64,000 bases of DNA from Argentina anserina (Eukaryota; Streptophyta; Magnoliopsida; Rosales; Rosaceae). Positions 47,147 to 59,767 of this stretch are shown piece by piece. How positions within the stretch are numbered: position 1 is the stretch's first letter; each line of letters starts with the position of its first letter. Location of the stretch: positions 33,294,001 through 33,358,000 of the forward strand of contig NC_065877.1 in NCBI RefSeq assembly GCF_933775445.1. Reading direction: 5' to 3'. A program made the translations under genes and the position numbers. Under the pieces are notes generated by a model. That model was not told where the DNA came from and searched no databases. It saw only the letters and a list, made by a program, of their open reading frames with translations.

Positions 47147-47192
<46 letters not shown>
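47147..47192. repeat. (TA)n microsatellite
   Basis: About 46 bp of alternating AT. Confidence 0.95.
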
Positions 47193-47194
<2 letters not shown>

Positions 47195-47752
47195 CACCGT
47201 TGCCTTTGTTTCTACTTTCTACTCCCACCGTGCCTCCACTCAAACAGTAACGTTTAACGCCACCATTTAATTTTCTGAAATGGCAAACACTGATGGTACT
47301 GTGCATACTGCATAGCATCACAAGTCTAAAATAACCGACTTCGCATAGCATGAAAATTTGAAGGATGCATTTTCTAAATTTCAATTGCGTAGTATGATAA
47401 TTAAGTTCATCCAATGCACTAAAATATCCGCATGCAATTAACAAAACTTGGAAGCCATGAACTCGTCAGAACAAACAAAATCAATGTCGTGATCGATCTG
47501 ATGCGTACCTTTCATATATACTTACTCTTGTATTAGTTGTATATCAATAGTTCCATTCGATCACTTAATCAAAAAACTCTTGCGCATTCCGTCGCCTCAA
47601 GTAGATTCTCAATTCGATCTCCATTCTCTCGATCACCGTTCATCAACTATAGTTGGCTGAATCATCATCTTAATAAGGGAGAAAGAACCATGAAATATAG
47701 AAATGAGGGTCGTGTGTTAGTTTCATTGGACTGATGGTCCAGCCCAATGATA

Positions 47753-47836
47753 TTGGGCCTTAAGGCCCATTACCGCCTCAAAGACCAACGGCCCATAACA
47801 TAAATAAAATAATTCTGAAGCTCCTCTATTTATAAT
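47753..47836 (+). promoter_or_regulatory. UMP1 core promoter: three site II motifs and TATA box
   Basis: TGGGCC at 47753 and GGCCCA at 47764 face each other in a palindrome-like pair (TTGGGCCTTAAGGCCCAT), and another GGCCCA lies at 47790. Site II elements (TGGGCY) are known TCP-protein targets in promoters of ribosomal, proteasomal and cell-cycle genes. TATTTATAAT at 47827 is a TATA box 71 bp before the ATG. Confidence 0.65.
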
Positions 47837-47906
47837 CGAACACCAAGTGAGAAGAAAAGCTTCGACATTAACTTGGAGAGAACGAAGGCGAAGAAGAAGA
47901 AGAAGA

Positions 47907-49688
47907 ATGGAGGCACCGAAGAACATCGAGCACCAAATCGGAGGGATCCAGAACGATACTCTCCGTTTTGGCCTTAACAGCGTCAAGAGCAACCTCGTTG
48001 GGACTCACCCAGTCGAATCTGCTCACCAATCGGTACTGATTTATCTCGTCTGTTTTCCGCTTTTGTTTTTTGAATCGATGATATATTGTTCTAGGGTTTT
48101 GAGGTTGTTTATATGGTGCGTTTCAGACGAAGAAGATGGAAGAGGAGATGGAGAGGAGAATCTTGGCCAACACTTATGGAAGTGCTTTCCCGATGAGGAT
48201 GAATTTCGAGAGGCAAATTCTTTCCCGGTATGAATTGCTTATGTTTATGGATTAATGGTTGATTCGATTAGGGTTTGGTTATGTAGTAAACTTAATTGTG
48301 TGATTAATGTAAGGGCTGGTTCGAATCGTTTGGTTTCATTGAGGTTTAAGCTGCTGAGCTATCTTTTGTATTAGAACTCTATTTTATTCACTTAGTCTTA
48401 ACGTTTTGCCTCTATAATCTCAATCACCAACTTAGTTTTAGCTGATGATGTTTGGAATATCTGAATTCGACACATCCCTTTGCTGTAAACTAGTAACCGG
48501 CTAAATGGCCTTGTTATCATGCTGTTCAGTTTATCGTATGTTTAGAGTGATTCTGTTCTAGTTCATGGCCTGCACAGGGTAAACACATTGTTCATATCGG
48601 AGCTCGCTTGTTGTTTATGTTATATATCTGGTCTTTAGCTGTGCAGTTGGGAAACATTTCGTTGAGATTTTAACAATGCAGAAAGTGTTTGTGGTTCTGT
48701 TAATAACGATTGCATCTAATAGTTAAAAATAATATACATATACGTTCATGTAAAGTACTGGTGTAGTTGTCCCACTTGTTCTAATTGTATTCCCTGATAT
48801 TGTAATGCCAATTTATACTATCTTTTTTGTAAAAAGTGGACTGAGATTTTGGAGTCTTAATTGTTTTTTTTCTTTGAAATGGATGTAGATTTCAGAGGCC
48901 TACTGGAGCCATACCTTCTTCGATGCTTGGATTGGAATCTGTGACAGGAGAGTTGGATTCTTTTGGTCCTGAAGATTATTTGAATGGTAAGAACACGTGT
49001 CATAATCCAATATGTGAACAACTAGAGAAAAGCCAATCTTATACTGTTGTTACTTTGACAGTGTTTTTCTCTTCATAAATTATTTTCCCTCATTGTTACT
49101 GGATTTTTGACTCTCCCAAACAGTTTTTTGTAGAACAAAATTAATTGAAATTCCCTCTCAACTCTTCCTGTCCAATGTAGGAAAAGCTTTTGTTGATTAA
49201 AAGTACTTGACTTAAATTCTTGATACCAATGATTGCTCCTTTGTAAATTCAAGTTCACACAACTCTATATTAAGTTCTGGAAAATGAAGAATTCTCCCAT
49301 AAGTAATGGAAGTGTATTGCTGAAATGGGACTGTATTGCTTAACTTTCTGGATGTTTTTACTTGCCCAGATTTGCAAAATCATAGTAGTTTACATTTTGA
49401 TTTGTAACAACTTCTCTTTTCTGAAAGGGTTAACAACTTCTTCCAAATAAACATGGAAATAGAATATGAACTTGCATCTAATCATTAGTATCTACTTGCA
49501 TAGGCTCTCATTAGCAGTTTGTGTGATAATCCATTCTTTTGCCGTGAAATTTGTTGGTTCCTAATAGATTGATATTAATTGTTGCAGATCCTCGTGAATC
49601 TGAGACCGTCCGGCCGTTAGACGCTCATCATGCTATGGAGGTTCGGATTGGACTTTCCAAGGGTCCAGTTGCCCCAACCTTTTACTGA
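47907..49688 (+). CDS. UMP1: Proteasome maturation factor UMP1 (POMP)
   Basis: Four exons (47907-48032, 48127-48227, 48889-48986, 49588-49688) join to 141 residues, the usual plant UMP1 length. The protein begins MEAPKNIEHQIGGIQNDTLR. It contains the conserved GTHPVESAHQS, MNFERQILSRFQRPTG and GAIPSSMLGLE, and ends MEVRIGLSKGPVAPTFY. UMP1 is a chaperone of 20S proteasome assembly. It joins half-proteasome precursors and becomes the first substrate of the mature particle. All splice sites are GT-AG with matching phases. The ATG follows a purine-rich leader 71 bp after a TATA box, and site II motifs upstream fit a housekeeping promoter. The next gene (eIF2B delta) starts 571 bp downstream in the same direction. 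Confidence 0.96.
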
Positions 49689-50259
49689 TAGAAGAGAGAA
49701 TGAGGGATTAGTAACATCCTACTCTTTGTCATTCGTATTTATACGATTATGTTAATGTTGCTTTCAAACATGAAATTCAGAAGCCTCGCTTCTGATATGT
49801 GGTGTCACCTGTACTTTTGTAGTTCTCTTGGATATCATATCTATCTGAGTACTGAGTACATTCTTATTTGGCACTATAATCTCTACTTTCTGCCACCATC
49901 TAGAGTTTGCAACCGATATTTGTTATTCTGAAAATTTTCGCACGGTACATCGTTTCGAGTTCCTGCAGAGCTATGGAACAGGTGATCGAATGAAATGTGA
50001 TCCTAAAGTGTGCTGGAATGGAATGGATTGATTTTTCATCTTCATTTGTTATGAAATCTAGGTATTGAATCAGATTCCCATTTTGTTTCAACGCAAAAGA
50101 TTCTCTATCGGTAGATCATAATCGTCCAAAATTTTGACGGTAAAGATTAGCGGTTTTTACTAGTCCGGTTTTTAGACATTAACAGTGAGTCTCTCCTCTA
50201 ATCAAAAATCCAAAACCCCCCAAAATTTCCAAACCCTCGGACCTCCGATTTGTTCGCAA
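49689..50259. other. UMP1 3' UTR and eIF2B delta promoter
   Basis: Short spacer between two tandem genes; no other feature recognised. Confidence 0.5.
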
Positions 50260-52929
50260 ATGGACCCACGGCGACCACCGCGCACCGTCAGCGACCCGAA
50301 GGTCCGCCAAGTCGGGTTCTTCGCCGCCCCGGAGCCCATCTCCTCCTCCCCTCCCGTCTCCAACATTTCCCCCTCCGGCAACTCCCTCTCCCCCGTCATG
50401 ATCCCCCCGCCACGTCACTCCTCCGATGCCCGCCCATTACCTCCGGTCGCCTCCCCCGGCCACGTCCCCTCCGACCTCTTCCCGGTCTCCGCCTCCTCTT
50501 CCTACAACGATGCCGAGTTCGCTTTCTCGCCCGGCCGCCCGCTCCGGTCCAATCCGATCCGGCCTTCTCCGGCTGTGACGACGTCGTCTTCTCTGCCCGG
50601 TAGAGGCTTCGATTTGACGGCCGCCGTGCAGGCCAGTAGCGTCCCCGCCGCCGGCTTGATGAAGATTCCTTCTGGCTTTTCTGGTAATTTTGCTTTAACA
50701 CTATTTGGTTTGAGCTCAGTTGACTAGGGTTTCGACTTTGATTATGGAAATTGAAGTAGTGATTAACGCAGAGAAAGCTGGAAATGCATCAGTGGAAGTG
50801 GAAAATGAGCTAGCTTTGAATTCGAAGCCATTGAAAGAGAAGACTACAAAAGCCGAGAGGCGAGCTATTCAGGAAGCTCAGCGAGCAGCAAAAGCCGCTG
50901 CGAAAGGTGCCTAGGACTCTGAGTTCGATACGCTTGATTTACGATTTATGCTTTGATCACAATATCACATTTAGTCATTGCATTTTTTCAATACATTGTT
51001 GTTAGGTGAAGGAAAGGCAGGTTCTGTTGTCAGTGCTGCTGCTGCTGCGCCGGCTTCACTGAATGTGAAGCCACATAAGGCTGCAAAAGCCCCAACTGTG
51101 GCGGCTTCTGAGAAGAAGGTTGGTGGTGGTGAACGTGCGGTGGAAAAAGAAAGGAAGAAAGAGGTGCCTGCACCGCGGATGCAGTATGATGATACAAGCC
51201 GTGTGGAGAAGGCGAAAAGGCGTTCGGTGGTTAAGCAAACTGAGGCGAGGAACAGGGTTGAGCTGTTTAGGCATTTGCCTCAGTACGAGCATGGGACTCA
51301 GCTTCCTGATCTCGAGTCTAGGTTTTTCCAGCTTGACCCTGTGCATCCTGCAGTTTATAAGGTATCACGAGGACCATATCAGCTTGTTAGAACATTTTGC
51401 TAGATATTGTTAGAGGAGCTGTTGTGGAATTATGACGGTGATCAAAGTATTAACTGTTGGTATTGATGCCAATTTCCAGGTTGGATTACAGTATTTAACT
51501 GGAGATATATCTGGTGGTAATGCTCGGTGCATTGCCATGCTCCAAGCTTTCCAGGAGGCCATTAAAGACTATTCGACACCACCTGAGAAAAACCTTAGTA
51601 GGGATTTGACAGCAAAATTAAGTAGTTATGTATCTTTTTTGATTGAGTGCAGACCCCTCTCAATCAGCATGGGGAATGCAATTAGGTTTTTAAAAAGTCG
51701 GATCGCCAAGCTACCTTTGACTCTGTTGGAATCAGAAGCAAAAGCATATCTCCAGTCAGATATTGAACAGTTCATTAGTGAGAAGATCATACTTGCAGAT
51801 AAGGTGATTGTCAAGCATGCAGTTACGAAAATCAGGGATGGTGATGTTCTTCTAACGTATGGGTCATCCACTGCAGTTGAAATGTTACTATTACATGCCC
51901 ATGAGCTTGGCAAACAGTTTCGCATAGTGGTAGTAGACTCTCGCCCAAAGCTTGAAGGGCAACGTTTACTTCGTAGGTTGGTGGGAAAGGGGATTAACTG
52001 TACTTACACTCATATAAATGCTGCCTCCTACATCATGCATGAAGTCACTCGAGTTTTTCTAGGTGCTTCTTCAGTTCTGTCTAATGGAGCAGTATACTCG
52101 AGGGTTGGGACTGCTTGTGTTGCTATGGTAGCTCATGCTTTCCGTGTTCCCGTATTAGTATGTTGTGAGGCATATAAGTTCCATGAAAGGGTACAGCTTG
52201 ACTCAATCTGCTCTAATGAGCTCGGTATGCAAACCTTAAATTTCGGTGATATTGATTCTGACAGTATATGATAAAGCACATTCTTCAGTTGCTTGCTTAC
52301 TTACATCGTTGTTCCACTTCTGGCAGGTGATCCTGATGTAATTTCAAAGGTTCCTGGTATGGATGAAATCAATTGTTTGAATAATCAAGCTAACTGTGAA
52401 AATCTTCAACCTCTAAATCTGATGTAAGAACTGCTTATTAAGTTTTCAGTTCTATATCACGATTCCCAAGTCCTTGACTAACTTGGCCATTCTGTTTAAC
52501 TTGCTATTGACAGTTATGATGCACTGCCTTCGGATTATGTTTCAATGATCATCACAGATTATGGCATGGTAAATCATTCTAGTTTTTTTTTTCCAAGCAA
52601 TTGTATTAAATTGCACGACATCAGTCAAATTTTCAGTCTTGGTGTAGTAGATTTTAAACTTTTTAGTTGCTAGTTAGCCTCTGCATATTGTGAAGTCGGT
52701 TTGTGGAAAAAGTATGTATTGCTAAAACTCAAAGCTCATCACAACTTATGGATCATCAGATATTATGTTCATTCCCACTTGTTTAAATTTGCGTCATTAA
52801 TTTGATCATTAAGCATGTTTTGAACAAGTGTAATATGAATACATGTGTGATTTCTGCTTCTTATAGGTTCCACCTACAAGTGTACCTGTGATTGTCCGTG
52901 AATACCGAAGAGAACATTTATGGATGTAA
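50260..52929 (+). CDS. Translation initiation factor eIF2B subunit delta
   Basis: Seven exons (50260-50683, 50772-50906, 51006-51361, 51480-52224, 52327-52423, 52514-52568, 52867-52929) join to 624 residues. The N-terminal 190 residues are Pro/Ser-rich and then Lys/Ala-rich (KAERRAIQEAQRAAKAAAKG), as in plant delta subunits. The C-terminal half is the eIF2B alpha/beta/delta fold: DISGGNARCIAMLQAFQEAI, LTYGSSTAVEMLLLHAHELG, IVVVDSRPKLEGQRLLRRLV, FLGASSVLSNGAVYSRVGTA and the ending DYGMVPPTSVPVIVREYRRE. eIF2B is the guanine-nucleotide exchange factor that recycles eIF2 in the cytosol; delta belongs to its regulatory core. All junctions keep phase. Exon 1 is much GC-richer than the rest. It converges with the cytochrome b561 gene. 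Confidence 0.96.
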
Positions 52930-53615
52930 TCACTCAAGGTGCTTCCATGGAAATTGAGCGTAATTCATGAAGTCCTCCGAATTTCGTAGGCATGCTGCAA
53001 TTAGGGATTTAGTGTCAGCAGCTTTCCCTTCACCAAACGTTCAGAATAGAGCAACAAGTTTTTTTTTTTACCTTTTGCTCTCTCTGACTTGTCACAAGCA
53101 TCAGATGTCAAATACAAAGTTTTGCATGCTTAACTTGAGGCATGTAAAAATTAATCACTTGTACTATCCGAGGTCATTTTTTCGCCCCCCTATTTGGAGT
53201 CCTACTTGAAATATTCATTTGGATATTGCTTTGGTGTTAGTGTAGAGCAAATGTTTGAAAAGATGAGAGAATTCCTACTATGTGACAGTACATTATTCAG
53301 CTTCAACCTGGCATATAATTTGAGTGTACATTCTTCAGCTAATTTGAGCTTCATTCAGACGAAATTATTTGTCTGGAAGATGAGGTGCTACCACCATTGC
53401 CGAAGATGGAGCTTCAACGTGATCTTCTAATTCCTCTTTCAGTATTAATGATTTGCTTTGGCTATTAAAAAGAACAAAAAATGAAGACAGTATCAAGTGT
53501 TTATCAACTAATCGTGAGGAAATGTAAACTGTAATGTTGGTACAAAGATTTCTCTTCAGTCAAGATAGAGTAAAATTCATTGTTCTTGCAGACTACAAGA
53601 TAGAACTGACTGTGC
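52930..53615. other. 3' UTRs of two convergent genes
   Basis: Non-coding sequence between the eIF2B delta stop and the b561 stop on the other strand; both 3' UTRs should lie here and may overlap. Confidence 0.5.
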
Positions 53616-54905
53616 TTACTCTATTGATTCTCTGATAATGTCACCTTTATTAGCAGGAGCAATAACCGCGAGAATGACAAAACCGCCCAGCGCAACAACC
53701 AATATCCCCAGAGAATTTATCAGCATAGCTTCAGTTGAGTAGCGTGATATTACATCCTTGGCTTGAAGAAATGTGGCTTTTTCTAGGATTCCAGTAGTCA
53801 CAGTAGCAACAGCAAGTGCATATATATAAATACCGAAAAACACATGCCATGGCATCAAGTTAGCTCTACTATTTTTCGAGCCACCTGGGTACCAATATGT
53901 AACAAATCCAGCAGCCCACTGCGCAAAAGAGAATGACAGTTAGTTAAAATCTAGACAGACGTAATCATTCAATACATCTTCTGAAGGAAAACAGTAGCTG
54001 CGAGGGTACCTGGATGGTAAAAAGGAACACACAAGCTAGACCCAGCCAAGAATGCAGGCTGTAGAAATTGTCAATGCCCTTATCAACGTGGAACTTCCAG
54101 GCAGCCCATACACCGATAATGCTAAAACAAAAGGCAATGAATTGTAGCGTAAGGTGAACTAGTTTCTTGAAGCTTTTGGTTCCTGTTACTGTCTTGTACG
54201 CCAGCATGGCTGCAATATGGGAAAAACAAAATATGGTTGTAATTCATAATCTTCTTCAGTTGATACACCAAGTCTACAACTTCATGTCTTCATTTTTCCT
54301 ACTCTAAGCATGCATAATTCTAAGCAGACTATCAATTCAAACAGATCACTGTGAAGGAAAAAATCCAAGTACACTGCTACATAGAGAAGGACATTACAAA
54401 CATTCGGCGCAATGCTCTCGCTTGGCATTGTGCAGAAATACACCTATGAATTAAACTCCATAAGTATAAAAGGTCGATTTTGAAACTAAATCTCATCCTA
54501 CTCTACCATCTGAATGTTAGCAGACATGAATGAATATATCAAGGCCAACCAGAAAGTGACAAAAAAAAAACAGGGAAATCATCCTCACCTTCGCCATTTA
54601 AGATTACAAGTCCAATCACCATCAACGCGGGATGAACCTGCAGCCAAATTTAAACACACCATAACTAAGAAGCATACACAGTTACACACAGGATCAATGT
54701 CCGAAACTGAAACAGGGAGATGGGAACTGAAACACGGAGATGGGAAGAAGAGACGAACATTAAAGATGAGATCTTTGTTGTCAGAGATGAGAGCCAAGCC
54801 TCCACGGAAATGAATGGTCCAGATGAGGACTAGAGCCGCCACTGCAACTCCAAGCACTCTCACAGCCCGGAAGATCGGGAACCGCACTACTGGGATCGCC
54901 CCCAT
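53616..54905 (-). CDS. CYB561: Ascorbate-dependent transmembrane cytochrome b561
   Basis: Four exons on the minus strand (54905-54759, 54637-54589, 54209-54010, 53918-53616) join to 232 residues, typical of plant CYB561. The protein has six hydrophobic helices. Four helix histidines fit the two b-heme pairs: His51 (VHPALM), His84 (VHLTLQF), His118 (SLHSWLG) and His157 (PWHVFFG). Lys81, His106 and Arg150 lie where ascorbate-binding residues are reported in the Arabidopsis structure (from memory). The family moves electrons across the tonoplast or plasma membrane from cytosolic ascorbate, regenerating ascorbate or reducing ferric chelates. The start gives MGAIPVVRFPIFRAVRVLG, the canonical N-terminus. 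It is oriented head-away from DCP5 and converges with eIF2B delta. Confidence 0.95.
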
Positions 54906-55544
54906 TTTCCCTCCTTGTAATCTTTCAGACACTGCTGCTTTCGGGTTTTTTGGAGTTTCTGATTTGGATCGGTTTTGTTCTGTTGTCAAACTTTGCTTCT
55001 TCTTGTACCTTGTGAATTATCAAGTGAGACGGAGATGCTGCTGGTCAATATTTATTCTTTTCTTTTTACCTCTGGGGTTCTACACTATTTAACTTTTAAC
55101 ATCATCTTGTTTTTACTTTTATTTTTTTTACCAAGATTTTCCATCATTCTTTAGACTCAAGTGAGTTTAAGTATTGAGAGATGAAAGGACTATTCTTGGA
55201 GTGTTGAAATTCCCAATAATATAGGGCCGATGACGTCTCTTCTTAATTTTTTAAAGTTTCAAAATTTAGCACTAAAAAGTACTCTTAAGGCTTGAGAAAT
55301 TAGGCAAGTATTTAACTTTACATCAATTTGAATATTTGTTGGATCACGACTACATCGTTCATTTCATTTTCAGATTATTCGATGCGTTCCCTCAGAGATG
55401 GCTTGCAGCACAGGTTTGCAAAGGTGGGAGTAGGTTTATAATATGAAACCCTACCCTTATCCTTTTGTCATATTAAAAATTGAGGTGAGAATGAAACATC
55501 TGATTCGCCTATAATGTTTACATGGAATGTAAACCATGAAAAAC
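54906..55544. other. b561 promoter and spacer
   Basis: Holds the b561 leader and promoter (reading leftwards) and the far 3' side of DCP5; no motif stands out. Confidence 0.45.
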
Positions 55545-56003
55545 CCCGTTTCATAATATCTTACTGTGAGCACAATGCCAAAAATTGCAAACCTACATAA
55601 ACTAGACCTTCCTGAGTTTTGAGGTTCTTCCCAGCAGGCACTGAAACTCTGAAAGACATTGTAGGCGACTACGGTTCAGAATATAATGTCATCAACCCTG
55701 GCCAGTAGAGCCATAACCACTTCCTTGATAGCTGCCATTCTATCGGCCACCTCGACCATTCCAGAATATCTTATTGCGAGCATAATGCCCAGAAGTACCA
55801 AAACTACATAAACTAGGCCTTCGTAACTATATCTCTTGGCACACACCAATAGTTCTGAGGTTCATCTCAGCAGGCATTGAAAATCGATGCTTAGTAGGTT
55901 GCACGATTAGGAAAGTTATGTCCTCGCCCCTGTCCAGCATAGCCATAACCACTTCCATTATAACTACCTTTCCACCGGCCACCTCGACCATTCAATCTGC
56001 TAC
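55545..56003. repeat. Tandem duplication of the DCP5 last exon and 3' UTR, degenerate copy
   Basis: 55552-55757 repeats 55764-56000 with many differences: both contain an ATCTTA.TG.GAGCA.AATGCC start, ACATAAACTAG.CCTTC, GAGGTTC.TC.CAGCAGGCA and GCCATAACCACTTCC, and run into GGCCACCTCGACCATTC. On the minus strand the outer copy encodes a decayed Gly/Arg-rich exon with in-frame stops, downstream of the functional DCP5 stop. Confidence 0.82.
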
Positions 56004-59000
56004 CTCTTCCACCACGATGCCTTGGAGAATACCCAAATGTCTAGCATGACAATTACAAAGAGATTGAAATCAGTAAATCAAAGTGAAAGACATCAACAGT
56101 AGCACTGAAGACTCCAATAAGTCCCATGACTCTTAGAAAATCTTTAGATAGAACCTGAAAAATGTATTAAATAATCTCAGTATCCTATTTTTTTTTTTCA
56201 AGAAGAACCACGTATGTACCTCGGTATCCTTTCTCACTTTCTCTGAGAACTTAATCCTCTCATTATGTGACCCACGATTAAGTGCATCACAAGATAGAGA
56301 ATCAAAGAAGTCATCCTTAACATAAACATTCTGCAAGACAGGAGAATTTAAATTAACAAACTATAGTCAAGAAAATAGGTTCCTTCCTTATTTCTGTTCT
56401 TTAGAGAGACCTTAGGATCATCATATGGTGAAGCTCCAACATCCTTTTCATCTTGCGATTCACCTACATCTTCTAGAACTTTATTACTTTTACCAAGATC
56501 ACCCCATACTTCATCCTTGTTAAACTTTTCATTCATTGCTGTGAAGTTGAAATCTTCAGTGAATTTTGTCACAGGACGTGAAATCTGAAAGAGCATGATG
56601 ATTGATAGGTTATAAGTCCATTTTGGCACTTGCCTTGTATTACTTGTATATATAAGACACCATACATTATATTTCCCACAAAATTACATGCATCAATAAA
56701 ATATTAGTGAGGACAACATAAGAATTGCAAGAAAGATTATTTTGCAAGAGTATGTGCGCGTAGCCATCACTTACCCTCCTTTTAACGACATCCGCTCACT
56801 TAGTGGTAACTCAAAAGAACATTTCAGCAAATTATTTTACAAGTAATAATCGATGGGGCAAAGAGTCTATTGTACAAGACTAAGTAACTGACTATATATA
56901 TATATTAATGTGTGGCCAAAGCCTTTCCAAATATTCACACTTCATCCTAGGTACGGTGCAACATATAATATATTCAGAAGGAAGCATATAAATTCCAACA
57001 GTTTGACTAGCGGGAATGAGTTTTTCCATCAAAATAGCAGTAACATCAACTATAGGAAAAATATTTATAGGAAAAAAGTCTAAGAAAAATCATATGCTCT
57101 CTCTATAAAACCACCCAATGAGGTTCTTATAGCATTATAGGTAAGCAGATGTGTAGAAAAGTAGCACATACCCTGCTTCCTCTACCACTTTCACTTCCTC
57201 TGTTATCATGATGATTAAAGGCATGACCTCCTCTTCCACGTCCTCTATAATTTTGATGATTGAAGGCATGGCCTCCTCTTTCACGTCCTCCTCTATAACT
57301 TTGATGAGTGAAACCATGACCTCCTCTTTCACGACTTCCTCTGTAACTTTGATGACCAATGGCATGAGTTCCATGCAACTAGGAAAAGGGGAAGCAATAT
57401 AGACAACATAACATAGAAAAATGAGAAGTCAACATAAAAAAAAAAAAACTCATGAATTTAAGGTAAATGGCAAGCATGAATGCAATGCCCAAGAGCTCTA
57501 GTGCTTTCAGCAGTAATGGAGAATTTGATAGGTAGTTGTGGTCACTTCAAAGGAAAATAATGACCTACTGAGATATTCTGGTCTTGGCGCAAGAGTTCAA
57601 ACGGTACTTTTTTATCTATACGCTACAGGTGACAACTGGGCAAAAGAATGAATCCAGATATGTGAGCAATACCTTAGGAATGGATGGTGCAGGCAGGGGC
57701 AAAATTGGTTCCTGCGAAGCCTTTGCTGTCGCTGGTGGTGATGGTGGTAGTTCTGATGACAATACCTTGACAACCTCAACATCCGTCTGAGCTGTTTGTG
57801 AAGGCTGGGATGAAGATACCATGGTGAGGTCAGGCTGAAAAAACTGGCCTGGGGTTACCAATGGAGGCATTGCTCCGTCAGCTAGAACTGAACCTGGGGT
57901 GTTAGCTGTCGACCATACAGATTCAGATATTACTGGCGTTACAGCAGTAGGGCCTATTTTAGGCTCGTCAAGGGCTGGTAAGAGGATGTTAGTTTTGTCC
58001 AAAGCGGGAGTCAGAGGTGAAACCAAAGGCAAGCTAGTACTTGATGCAGCAGTATGACGAGTTTGAGGCAAAGCCTTGTTAAGAATCAAACTTGAGGATG
58101 GCTCAGAAACTGTTGCAGAAGACTTGGAAGGAAACGCAGAAGATTGCAAATCTCCCGGAATGCCCATTGTAAGGGCAGGCGACTGGGCAGGAAGCATATG
58201 GGAATTCAAGCTTGGAGTGCCCCTACCGAGGGTTGGGAATAAAGTAGATGGTGGCTCTGATGGTTTAGAGATTGAAGCATCAGAAGAGCCATCAGATAAT
58301 GATGTATTAATGGTAGGATATGACATCGGTTGTTGCATTGAAGGTGGCATTGACAAGCCAGGCGAGGGCATAAGCAACGATTGCTGTTGGTGTTGGAAAC
58401 CATCGGAGGGTCCAGAAAATCCTTGCCAATACATTGTCATGGGCATTCCACTGCCATTTGTAACTGGAGGGGCTGAGGCACCCCAAGACCCTAGACTTCC
58501 AAGAGGTTGATACACAGGAAGAGTGCTTTGAAATGTTGGCTTAGGGAGTCCCATCTGTGGAGTTTGGGCTTTTACATCTGGAATGGACGCAATACCAGAA
58601 GATGGTAAGTTTGTCGATACAGTCACTGCTTGAGAATAGTGAGTCTGTAAGAGGAATTAAAATAAATATTAGTAGCTAAGGATTGAATTGGGCAAAAGCA
58701 GCGGTTTATTTATATCCTTTACCCGAATAATGGCAGGATCATCATGTACATTTGTATTTGTTTGAACTGGAGGTGAAGATTTGACCTGCAGATCCTGTAA
58801 CCACACACACACAAGAAGAGTGCATACTTGAGGCAATCAAATAAATAATAATGTCTATAAGCCTGAAAAGTTTATAATAGCATCCCAGATACAAATTAAC
58901 TCAGTTTCTCTCAAGCAGATGCAAAGACCAGTATCAAGAACATGAACATCATTCAGGAAGGATATAATTTTTTCTTCAATTTACCATATACCTTTTTATT

Positions 59001-59767
59001 AAGAAATTATATATGTGCTGAATACCTTGATGTCACTTCCTCGGAAAAGTATATAATCATAAACTTTATCGCTTGGAGGTATTTGGGGACCATCCATCTT
59101 GCGTCCTTCAGTCCCAAATGATCTTACTGCAATGCATAAAACTATAGCTCAGAATTCCTTTTAAAACTTCATTGAAGACATGGAACCCCAATACTTCAAC
59201 AACAGTTCATTCTATTTCTTTCTTTTCTTAATATTATTTAACATGTCTTTAAGCTTTCACAATCTAACATATTTATTTAAGTTCAAGAAGTCTTTATATG
59301 CACCAGGGCATAACCAATGAAGCAAAATTTATCATACAACTTTACAAAGCTATTAAGTTTTTTTTTTTCACCTCACGGATATGTATTACCAATTTCAAAA
59401 GATCTGAACTTTACCATCAACCGTGATAAAAAATATCAACTTAAGATACAATTTCATCATTAACAACCACATTTCACAATGAACACTTTCCAAAACCATA
59501 AACAGGTGAATGTTGCAATCATAACCAAATAGAACCCAGATAAAATTGGTAAAAACAACAGGGGAACTAAGAAAGATTAAAATGAGGGTTCTTTGGAATA
59601 CCATTTCTTAAACCGATGCTGGACTCTTGGGTATTGATGTTGAAGAGGACACCCTCGTATCGAATTTCAGACTTCGAGGTGAGGCTGATGAGGCTGCCAA
59701 TGTAGGAATCTGCATGCCCATTTGATGAAGATTTGGGTGGTTGAGCCTCTACCAGTGCTGCCGCCAT
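55891..59767 (-). CDS. DCP5: Decapping factor DCP5 / LSM14 (RAP55, SCD6) homologue
   Basis: Eight exons on the minus strand (59767-59602, 59126-59026, 58794-58723, 58644-57673, 57378-57172, 56584-56411, 56330-56220, 56040-55891) join to 650 residues. An LSM14 domain opens the protein ([20 protein letters not shown], then VRSFGTEGR and [17 protein letters not shown]). A long Pro/Ser/Gln-rich disordered region follows, then Arg/Gly/His tandem repeats in exon 5. The DFDF region ([20 protein letters not shown]), the FFD box ([14 protein letters not shown]) and the TFG box ([18 protein letters not shown]) come next, and an RGG tail ends the protein. In Arabidopsis DCP5 promotes mRNA decapping and translational repression in P-bodies. 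All junctions hold phase. An internal 48-bp repeat array and a duplicated last exon are unusual. Confidence 0.95.
57180..57375 (-). repeat. Four 16-residue repeats in DCP5 exon 5
   Basis: [47 protein letters not shown] and [12 protein letters not shown] follow each other with a 45-48 bp period. They expand the RGG-type RNA-binding stretch just before the DFDF region. Confidence 0.88.

Noticed and set aside
47085..47444. 119-residue minus-strand ORF upstream of UMP1
   Set aside because: Contains a poly-IY tract from a TA microsatellite and no other feature.
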